Below are positions 1 to 5,035 of a DNA stretch of 5,035 bases, piece after piece (positions within the stretch are counted from its first letter, which is position 1; the number at the start of each line of letters is the position of its first letter). Both the position numbers and the translations under genes were made by a program. The notes below the pieces were generated by a model that saw only the letters and a list, made by a program, of their open reading frames with translations, was not told the origin of the DNA and made no database searches. The DNA is from Halovenus sp. (GTDB lineage: Archaea > Halobacteriota > Halobacteria > Halobacteriales > Haloarculaceae). Where the stretch lies: the NCBI GenBank assembly GCA_003551265.1, contig PUMG01000121.1:1-5035 (forward strand), given 5' to 3'.

Positions 1-699
1 CCGAAGTACTCGGCGTTCAACCTGCACTCGGGCGGGGTGGAAGTGTTCGTGGGTGAGGGTGCGCACGTGCAGTACTCGACGGTGCAGAACTGGTCGCGGA
101 ACACGTACAACCTGAACACGAAGCGGGCACTCGTCGAGCGCGACGGCACGATGGAGTGGGTGTCGGGGTCGATGGGGTCGAAAGCGACGATGCTGTATCC
201 CTGCACCATCCTGAAAGGGCCGGGAGCGACGGACACCCACATCACGATTGCGTTCGCGGGCGAAGGCCAGAACATCGACACGGGTGCGAAAGTGTATCAC
301 AACGCACCGAACACACAGTCGACAATCGAGTCGAAATCGGTGAGCAAAGACGGCGGACGCACCAACTACCGGGGGCTGGTTCATATCGCCAACGGGGCGG
401 AGAACTCCTCGACAGCGGTGGAGTGTGACGCGCTGATGTTCGACAACGAGTCGACGTCGGATACGATGCCGTACATGGAGATTCAGGAGTCGAACGTCCA
501 CGTCGCGCACGAGGCAACGGTGGGGAAAATCGGAGATGAAGACGTGTTCTACCTGCAGAGTCGGGGCCTGGACGACGACGACGCCAAGCAGATGATCGTC
601 AACGGGTTCATCGAGCCGATAACGGAAGAACTGCCCATCGAGTACGCCGTCGAGTTGAACCGGCTGGTCGAACTCGAGATGGAGGGCTCGCTCGGATAG
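1..699 (+). CDS. sufB: SufB, Fe-S cluster assembly scaffold (3' part only)
   Basis: This is the C-terminal 232 residues of SufB. The frame is open from base 1, so the start lies upstream and about half the protein is missing (family members are usually about 470-495 residues). SufB works in the cytoplasmic SufBCD complex, where iron-sulfur clusters are built with the SufC ATPase. The fragment has the right-handed beta-helix core (VQYSTVQNW, then DTGAKVYH and YRGLVHI) and the C-terminal helical tail (MIVNGF, ELPIEYAVELNRLVELEMEGSLG). The Cys at 424-426 (VECDAL) aligns, from memory of the family, with E. coli SufB Cys405. The Glu at 511-513 (AHEATVGKIG) aligns with Glu434. Both are implicated in cluster assembly. 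A second Cys lies in LYPCTIL. The first residues, PKYSAFNLHSGG, normally follow a conserved Cys-Ser/Thr-Ala, so the window cuts just after that Cys. sufD follows 16 bp downstream, and sufC would be expected upstream. A GTG at 37 is internal, not the start. The identification is very secure. Confidence 0.97.
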   Translation, partial: PKYSAFNLHSGGVEVFVGEGAHVQYSTVQNWSRNTYNLNTKRALVERDGTMEWVSGSMGSKATMLYPCTILKGPGATDTHITIAFAGEGQNIDTGAKVYHNAPNTQSTIESKSVSKDGGRTNYRGLVHIANGAENSSTAVECDALMFDNESTSDTMPYMEIQESNVHVAHEATVGKIGDEDVFYLQSRGLDDDDAKQMIVNGFIEPITEELPIEYAVELNRLVELEMEGSLG

Positions 700-703
700 C
701 TCC

Positions 704-710
704 GGAGTGA
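704..710 (+). promoter_or_regulatory. Ribosome binding site for sufD
   Basis: GGAGTGA matches the archaeal anti-Shine-Dalgarno complement (GGAGGTGA) with one G missing. The GGAG core lies 8 nt before the ATG at 716. This decides the start: the alternative in-frame GTG at 707 overlaps the motif and has no site of its own. The site fits internal translation initiation on a sufB-sufD transcript. Confidence 0.6.
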
Positions 711-715
711 TTGGT

Positions 716-1927
716 ATGAGTACACAGATACACGCAAACCTGACGGAAGAACAGGTAACGGAGATAAGCGAGTCCCTCGATGAGCCCGAGTGGCTGCTGG
801 AGACACGCCTCGAAGCACTCGAAGCGCTCGAGGGGCTGGAAATGCCCGACGTCATTCGGACGCCGGGGCGGGACTGGACGAACCTCGCGTCGCTCGATTA
901 CGAGCAACTCGTCGACCCGCTCGAGTGGGCACAGGAGAAAGACCGCGTCGATGCAGCGGATGTCGACGTGCTCGCGTGGGAGGACGCGCTCGACGAACAC
1001 GGAGACCTGATTCAGGAACACTTCGGAAGCGTCGTCGACCCACAGCGCAACTACCTGACGGCGCTATCGACTGCGCTGTTCAGTGCGGGGACAGTGGTGT
1101 ACGTCCCGGCGGGTGTCGTTGCGGAGGACGTAAAGATTCGGACGCGGATGAACTCACGGTCGCTGTTCAACTACACGCTCGTGATTGCAGAGGAATCGTC
1201 GAGCGTGACGATTCTCGAACGCCAGTCGACGGGTGAGGAACTCGACGGGAACCGCTACTACAGCGGCGTCGTCGAGGCAGTCGTCGGCGAGAACGCACAC
1301 GTCCAGTACGGCACCCTCCAGAACCTCTCTGCGGAGACGTACAACTACCAGGTCAAACGCGGTCACACTGGTCAGTACGGGAGGCTCAACTGGATAGAGG
1401 GTAACGTTGGCACGCGCATGACGAAAAGCTCCGTCGAGACGCGTCTCCTCGGCGACAGCAGCGAGTCGAAAATTGTCGGTGCGTTCTTCGGTCACGAAGA
1501 CCAGCACATCGACATCGCCAGCCGTGTCTGGCACGAAGGCGCGCACACGACGGCAGACCTCGTGACCCGTGGCGTCCTCAACGACGAGGCGCGCTCGGTG
1601 TACGAGGGTGTCCAGGATGTCGGGCGGGACGCGTGGGACACAAACTCCTACCAGCGCGAGAGCACCCTGATGCTCTCGGACGAGAGCGAAGCGGACGCCT
1701 CGCCGAAACTCATCATCAACAACCACGACACCGAGGCGAGTCACTCGGCGACTGTCGGACAGGTCGACGCGGAAGACCTGCTGTATATGACCTCTCGAAG
1801 CATCCCCGAGGATGTTGCCGTGAACATGCTCGTCGAAGGCTTTTTCGTCCCGGTGCTCGAGGAAGTCGAGGTCGACGAACTCCGCGATGATCTCGAAGAC
1901 CTCATCGCACAGCGTCTTCGGCACTAG
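716..1927 (+). CDS. sufD: SufD, Fe-S cluster assembly protein
   Basis: SufD is the partner of SufB in the SufBCD scaffold complex and is involved in iron entry and cluster formation. The protein is 403 residues from the ATG at 716 (MSTQIHANLTEEQ), which has a ribosome binding site; a GTG at 707 would add three residues. An acidic helical N-terminal region (about 1-120) leads into a beta-helix core (about 120-350: YVPAGVVAEDV, NAHVQYGTLQNLS, QHIDIASRVWHEGAHTTADLVTRGVL) and a helical C-terminal tail (MLVEGFFVPVLEEV). The core is clearly paralogous to SufB: VVEAVVGENAHVQYGTLQN here against GVEVFVGEGAHVQYSTVQN there. His343 in ASHSATVGQ (1742-1744) aligns with the E. coli SufD His360 that helps hold the nascent cluster. 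The protein contains no cysteine, and Ala sits two residues before the His, where I recall E. coli having Cys358. The gene lies 16 bp behind sufB and is very probably cotranscribed with it. Confidence 0.96.
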   Translation: MSTQIHANLTEEQVTEISESLDEPEWLLETRLEALEALEGLEMPDVIRTPGRDWTNLASLDYEQLVDPLEWAQEKDRVDAADVDVLAWEDALDEHGDLIQEHFGSVVDPQRNYLTALSTALFSAGTVVYVPAGVVAEDVKIRTRMNSRSLFNYTLVIAEESSSVTILERQSTGEELDGNRYYSGVVEAVVGENAHVQYGTLQNLSAETYNYQVKRGHTGQYGRLNWIEGNVGTRMTKSSVETRLLGDSSESKIVGAFFGHEDQHIDIASRVWHEGAHTTADLVTRGVLNDEARSVYEGVQDVGRDAWDTNSYQRESTLMLSDESEADASPKLIINNHDTEASHSATVGQVDAEDLLYMTSRSIPEDVAVNMLVEGFFVPVLEEVEVDELRDDLEDLIAQRLRH

Positions 1928-1950
1928 ACGCGGTCTGTGAGGTACGGCCT

Positions 1951-1958
1951 GTATTTTA
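1951..1958 (+). terminator. Weak T-run after sufD
   Basis: GTATTTTA lies 24-31 bp after the sufD stop. Archaeal terminators often need only a short run of U, so this could end the suf transcript. Four T is short and no hairpin sits directly before it, so the call is weak. Read-through into the acn gene cannot be excluded. Confidence 0.2.
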
Positions 1959-1973
1959 CCACAATCCACTGTC

Positions 1974-1993
1974 ACTGCTGCGTTGTGAGCAGT
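1974..1993. repeat. Short inverted repeat in the sufD-acn spacer
   Basis: ACTGCT (1974-1979) and AGCAGT (1988-1993) are perfect 6-bp inverted arms around an 8-nt loop. The repeat lies about 40 bp upstream of the proposed acn TATA box. It could be a regulator-binding palindrome for acn, a hairpin at the end of the suf transcript, or chance. A 6-bp stem is weak evidence on its own. Confidence 0.3.
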
Positions 1994-2022
1994 TGCCACT
2001 ATTACAATTATAGGACGTATAT

Positions 2023-2037
2023 GGAAAACCGCTTAAC
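2023..2037 (+). promoter_or_regulatory. BRE/TATA promoter of the acn gene
   Basis: A purine-rich BRE-like stretch (GGAAAACC, 2023-2030) is followed by a TATA-like CTTAAC (2032-2037). Its centre is about 26 bp upstream of the A of the acn ATG at 2061, the usual haloarchaeal distance to the transcription start. The transcript would therefore begin at or next to the start codon, with no leader. No Shine-Dalgarno motif precedes the ATG, which agrees. A second AT-rich patch (AATTATA, 2007-2013) could be an alternative TATA element and would give a leader of roughly 25 nt. Confidence 0.5.
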
Positions 2038-2060
2038 TTGGCTAGTCTTTAGCTTCGTAT

Positions 2061-4796
2061 ATGGGAGATCCATTCGACGCGGTTCGGGAGTTTACAGTCG
2101 ACGGAGAGTCGTTCACGATTGCGGACCTGACGGTCCTCGAAGAGGAGGGGCTGTGTGACCTCCAGTCGCTTCCAGTGAGCATTCGAGTGTTGCTGGAGTC
2201 GGTGCTTCGAAACGTCGACGGCGAAACAATCACCGAGGATGACGTTCGCAACGCGGCCTCGTGGGAGCCAGACGTCCCTGACGTGGAAGTGCCGTTCACA
2301 CCGTCGCGGGTCGTGCTACAGGACCTGACCGGCGTTCCTGCTGTTGTCGACCTCGCGGCGATGCGCTCGGCAGCAGGGCGCGCGGGTGAGGACCCGACAA
2401 TCGTTCAGCCAGAGATTCCAGCTGACCTCGTCATCGACCACAGCGTACAGGTCGATTACTTCGGCAGCGAGGACGCCTACGAGCGCAACGTCGAACTCGA
2501 ATACGAGCGCAACGAGGAGCGCTATCGCGCTATCAAGTGGGCCGAACAGGCGTTTGAGGATTTCAACGTCGTGCCGCCGGGCACCGGTATCGTCCACCAG
2601 GTGAACCTCGAATATCTCGGTCAGGTCGTCCACGACCGCGAGGAAGATGACGGACGCTGGCTCTATCCTGACACGCTCGTCGGGACGGACAGCCACACGC
2701 CGATGATAGGCGGTATCGGTGTCGTCGGCTGGGGTGTCGGCGGCATCGAGGCAGAAGCAGCACTGCTCGGTCAGCCGATTACGATGACGCTTCCCGAGGT
2801 CGTCGGTGTCCGACTTACCGGTGAACTTCCGGAGGGGGCAACAGCGACCGACCTCGTGTTGCACATCACCGAGAAGCTTCGTCAGGTCGGCGTCGTCGAC
2901 AGGTTCGTCGAGTTCTTCGGTCCTGGCGTCTCTCAGCTCTCGGTCGCCGACCGGGCGACGATTGCGAACATGGCTCCCGAACAGGGGTCGACCATCAGCA
3001 TGTTCCCGGTCGACGAGAAGACGCTCGAGTATCTCGAACTCACCGGCCGGGACGAGGACCACATCGAACTCGTCGAGGCGTACCTCGACGCACAGGGGCT
3101 GTTCGGCGAGCAAGAACCCGAGTACACCGAAGTCGTCGAGTTCGACCTCGGGGAAGTCGAGCCGAGTCTCGCTGGTCACAAAAAGCCACACGCACGCATC
3201 CCGATGGGCGACCTCGACGAGCACTTCCCAACGCTGCTCGAAGAGGAGGGAGTCATCGACAGCGGTGCGGCCGAGAGCGACGGTGGACTGGTCACCGAGC
3301 GCCGTCCCTCTCTGGACGAGAAAGTGCCGGTGACGCTCGAAGATGGGACGGAGGTGGAAATCGGTCACGGAAGCGTTCTGATGAGCGCGATTACGAGCTG
3401 TACGAACACCTCGAACCCCTCGGTGATGGTCGCCGCTGGATTGCTCGCCCGGAACGCCGTCGAGCAGGGACTGGACGTTCCCGCGTACGTCAAGACGAGC
3501 CTTGCTCCCGGTAGCAAGGTCGTCACGGAGTATCTCGAACAATCCGGGTTGCTCGACGACCTCGAAGCGCTGGGATACAACGTCGTCGGCTACGGCTGTA
3601 CGACATGCATCGGAAACGCGGGGCCGCTCGCCGAGCCAATCGAGGCTGCAATCGACGAGTACGGTCTCTGGACGACGAGCGTGCTCTCGGGGAACCGCAA
3701 CTTCGAGGCCCGCATCCACCCGAAGATTCGCGCGAACTACCTCGCGAGTCCGCCGCTGGTCGTTGCGTACGGTCTCGCAGGTAAGATGGACATCGACCTC
3801 GAGAACGAACCGCTCGGGACGAACGACGACGGCGAGGAGGTGTACCTCGAAGACATCTGGCCGGATGCCGAGGAGATACGCCAGACGATACACGACAACG
3901 TTTCTCCGGAGATGTTCGAAGAGAAGTACGCGAGTATCTTCGACGGAGACGACCGCTGGGATGCGCTGGAGGCCCCCACGGGCGATGTCTACGAGTGGGA
4001 CGGAGAGTCGACGTACATCCGTGAGCCGCCATTTTTCCAGGACTTCCCGCTCGAAGAGCCTGGTGTCGCGGACATCGAAGGCGCTCGCTGTCTGCTCACA
4101 CTCGGTGACACGGTGACAACCGACCACATCAGTCCCGCTGGTCCGTTCGGTGAGGAACTCCCTGCTGGGGAGTGGCTCAAAGACCAGGGGGTCGAGCCGT
4201 ACGAGTTCAACACCTACGGTTCGCGTCGTGGCAACCACGAGGTCATGATGCGGGGGACGTTCGCCAACGTCCGCATCGAGAACCACATGCTCGACGATGT
4301 CGAAGGTGGCTACACCATCTACTACCCGAGCGATGACGAGGGTGAGTCAGAGGTCACGACAGTCTACGACGCGAGCATGCGCTATCAGGATGAGGGGACG
4401 CCGCTTGTCGTCATGTCCGGCATCGAGTTCGGGACCGGTTCGAGCCGTGACTGGGCGGCAAAAGGCACGGACCTTCTCGGTGTTCGGGCGACCATCGCCG
4501 AGAGCTACGAACGCATCTACCGCGACAACCTCGTCGGCATGGGCGTGCTTCCACTCCAGTTCGAGGGGGGCGATTCGTGGGAGTCGCTCGGACTCGACGG
4601 TAGCGAAACCTTCGAGATTCGCGGACTCGACGACGGTCTCGAACCCAACGCCGAGTTGACCGTCACCGCCGAGTCCGAGGATGGTGAGGCGACCGAGTTC
4701 GAGGTCACTACACAGGTCAACACGCCTGCAGCCGTCCAGTACGTCGAAAACGGTGGTGTCTTGCACCTCGTGCTCCGCCGTCTGCTCACACAGTAA
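2061..4796 (+). CDS. acnA: Aconitate hydratase, AcnA/IRP1-type
   Basis: This enzyme interconverts citrate and isocitrate via cis-aconitate in the cytoplasmic TCA cycle, using a [4Fe-4S] cluster. The protein is 911 residues, close to the long AcnA/IRP1 type (about 890). The N-terminal aconitase core shows RVVLQDLTGVPAVVDLAAMR (83-102), DHSVQVD (126-132), PPGTGIVHQVNLEYLG (172-187) and TDSHTPMIGGIGVVGWGVGG (209-228). The cluster ligands are Cys447 (SCTNTSNPS), Cys513 and Cys516 (GYGCTTCIGNAG). The C-terminal swivel domain has GDTVTTDHISPAGPF (682-696), YGSRRGNHEVMMRGTF (719-734) and the active-site segment GTGSSRDWAAKGT (791-803). The end, GGVLHLVLRRLL, is typical. The ATG at 2061 is fixed by an in-frame stop at 2043-2045 with no other start between. 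Acidic stretches (ESEDGEATEF, YPSDDEGESE) fit a high-salt cytoplasm. AcnA relatives include 2-methylcitrate dehydratases (AcnD), so substrate is inferred, but aconitase is much the likelier reading. Confidence 0.96.
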   Translation: MGDPFDAVREFTVDGESFTIADLTVLEEEGLCDLQSLPVSIRVLLESVLRNVDGETITEDDVRNAASWEPDVPDVEVPFTPSRVVLQDLTGVPAVVDLAAMRSAAGRAGEDPTIVQPEIPADLVIDHSVQVDYFGSEDAYERNVELEYERNEERYRAIKWAEQAFEDFNVVPPGTGIVHQVNLEYLGQVVHDREEDDGRWLYPDTLVGTDSHTPMIGGIGVVGWGVGGIEAEAALLGQPITMTLPEVVGVRLTGELPEGATATDLVLHITEKLRQVGVVDRFVEFFGPGVSQLSVADRATIANMAPEQGSTISMFPVDEKTLEYLELTGRDEDHIELVEAYLDAQGLFGEQEPEYTEVVEFDLGEVEPSLAGHKKPHARIPMGDLDEHFPTLLEEEGVIDSGAAESDGGLVTERRPSLDEKVPVTLEDGTEVEIGHGSVLMSAITSCTNTSNPSVMVAAGLLARNAVEQGLDVPAYVKTSLAPGSKVVTEYLEQSGLLDDLEALGYNVVGYGCTTCIGNAGPLAEPIEAAIDEYGLWTTSVLSGNRNFEARIHPKIRANYLASPPLVVAYGLAGKMDIDLENEPLGTNDDGEEVYLEDIWPDAEEIRQTIHDNVSPEMFEEKYASIFDGDDRWDALEAPTGDVYEWDGESTYIREPPFFQDFPLEEPGVADIEGARCLLTLGDTVTTDHISPAGPFGEELPAGEWLKDQGVEPYEFNTYGSRRGNHEVMMRGTFANVRIENHMLDDVEGGYTIYYPSDDEGESEVTTVYDASMRYQDEGTPLVVMSGIEFGTGSSRDWAAKGTDLLGVRATIAESYERIYRDNLVGMGVLPLQFEGGDSWESLGLDGSETFEIRGLDDGLEPNAELTVTAESEDGEATEFEVTTQVNTPAAVQYVENGGVLHLVLRRLLTQ

Positions 4797-4824
4797 TCTC
4801 ACAGCGCGAGTTCGAGACCGTACT

Positions 4825-4830
4825 TTTATA
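4825..4830 (+). promoter_or_regulatory. TATA box of the lipoprotein gene
   Basis: TTTATA is centred about 26 bp upstream of the ATG at 4854, the position expected for a leaderless haloarchaeal transcript. No Shine-Dalgarno site lies before that ATG. The purine-rich GAGACCG upstream (4814-4820) is at most a weak BRE. The match supports the 4854 start and suggests the gene is transcribed separately from acn. Confidence 0.6.
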
Positions 4831-4853
4831 GGGCCACAGCGGAAGCCTCTGGT

Positions 4854-5035
4854 ATGAAACGCCGCACCCTGCTACTCGCTGCTGGCGGAACTGTCCTCCT
4901 GGCTGGCTGTCTCGGTGACGACGATGACGACGACGGTGACGATGATCCGTTCGACTACGTGGGAGATGATGACTCGGGGGAGGAGCCAGGAGATGACGAG
5001 TCGGGGGAGGAGCCAGGAGATGACGAGTCGGGGGA
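4854..5035 (+). CDS. Probable lipoprotein with acidic tandem repeats (5' part only)
   Basis: The frame opens at ATG 4854 and runs off the window after 60 complete codons. The N-terminus MKRRTLLLAAGGTVLLAGC is a signal peptide with twin Arg at 3-4, a short hydrophobic stretch and a lipobox LAGC. Cys19 would be the first mature, lipid-anchored residue. The RR-T-L-L-L pattern suggests Tat export, usual for haloarchaeal lipoproteins, although the Tat motif is not canonical. The mature part is almost all Asp, Glu and Gly: six Asp, Gly, three Asp, then PFDYVG, then a nine-residue repeat GDDESGEEP. Such a region would be a flexible, highly charged linker between membrane anchor and a downstream domain. 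The function cannot be judged, since any folded domain lies beyond the window. The gene is 57 bp after acn and has its own TATA box. The lipoprotein call is sound; export route and role are inferred. Confidence 0.8.
   Translation, partial: MKRRTLLLAAGGTVLLAGCLGDDDDDDGDDDPFDYVGDDDSGEEPGDDESGEEPGDDESG
4962..5035 (+). repeat. 27-bp in-frame tandem repeat
   Basis: Two full 27-bp units (4962-4988 and 4989-5015) and 20 bp of a third (5016-5035) lie head to tail. Units one and two differ at two positions, and the visible part of the third is identical to the second. Each encodes nine residues, G-D-D-(D/E)-S-G-E-E-P. The unit is a multiple of three, so gain or loss of copies keeps the frame. The array continues past the window edge, so its copy number is unknown. 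Confidence 0.9.

Noticed and set aside
37..39. GTG at 37 as the start of a short SufB-like protein
   Set aside because: The frame is open and homologous to SufB from base 1, so the GTG is an internal valine of a gene cut by the window edge.
707..715. GTG at 707 as the sufD start
   Set aside because: It would lie inside the ribosome binding site that serves the ATG at 716, and the three added residues (MIG) are not typical of SufD.
1154..1999. A 281-codon open frame on the - strand opposite sufD
   Set aside because: It is almost entirely antisense to sufD, has no domain I recognise, and is explained by the same GC-rich mirror effect.
1937..2158. A 73-codon + strand frame crossing the spacer into the acn gene
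   Set aside because: It overlaps the first 98 bp of acn out of frame, starts at a GTG without a ribosome site, and its second half is a plain frame-shifted reading of acn.
2316..4286. A 656-codon open frame on the - strand opposite the acn gene
   Set aside because: It lies wholly inside a strongly identified aconitase and reads as an Arg/Val/Asp-rich mirror with no recognisable motif. Long antisense open frames are common in GC-rich genes with biased wobble bases.
4917..4946. Asp-rich tract as a calcium-binding EF-hand or dockerin
   Set aside because: The spacing is a plain run of Asp without the alternating ligand pattern or flanking helices of those motifs.

Overview
The window looks like chromosomal DNA from a halophilic archaeon (class Halobacteria). 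It is GC-rich, the proteins are acidic, and the fourth gene starts with a haloarchaeal lipoprotein signal. Two genes seem to have archaeal TATA boxes about 26 bp upstream of their start codons and no Shine-Dalgarno site, as expected for leaderless transcripts. All four genes lie on the + strand.

Positions 1-1927 hold the end of a SUF iron-sulfur cluster assembly operon. The window opens inside sufB, just after the point where family members carry a conserved Cys. A 16-bp gap with a ribosome binding site leads into a complete sufD. The SufB Cys and Glu and the SufD His that are implicated in cluster assembly in E. coli are all present. The SufD protein has no cysteine at all.

Positions 1928-2060 are a 133-bp spacer, AT-richer than its surroundings. 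It holds a small inverted repeat, a weak T-run, and a BRE/TATA-like promoter placed for a leaderless start at 2061. Positions 2061-4796 encode a 911-residue aconitase of the long AcnA/IRP1 type, with all three [4Fe-4S] cysteines. SufBD build iron-sulfur clusters and aconitase uses one, so the neighbourhood makes functional sense, but the acn gene appears to have its own promoter.

Positions 4797-4853 are a short spacer with a clear TATA box (4825-4830). The last gene starts at 4854 and runs off the window. It encodes a probable lipoprotein whose mature N-terminus is almost wholly Asp/Glu/Gly and enters a 27-bp tandem repeat that continues past the edge.

Most of the window is ordinary core metabolism. 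I see no convincing undescribed system. The parts most worth a second look are the repeat-bearing lipoprotein and the acn promoter spacer.
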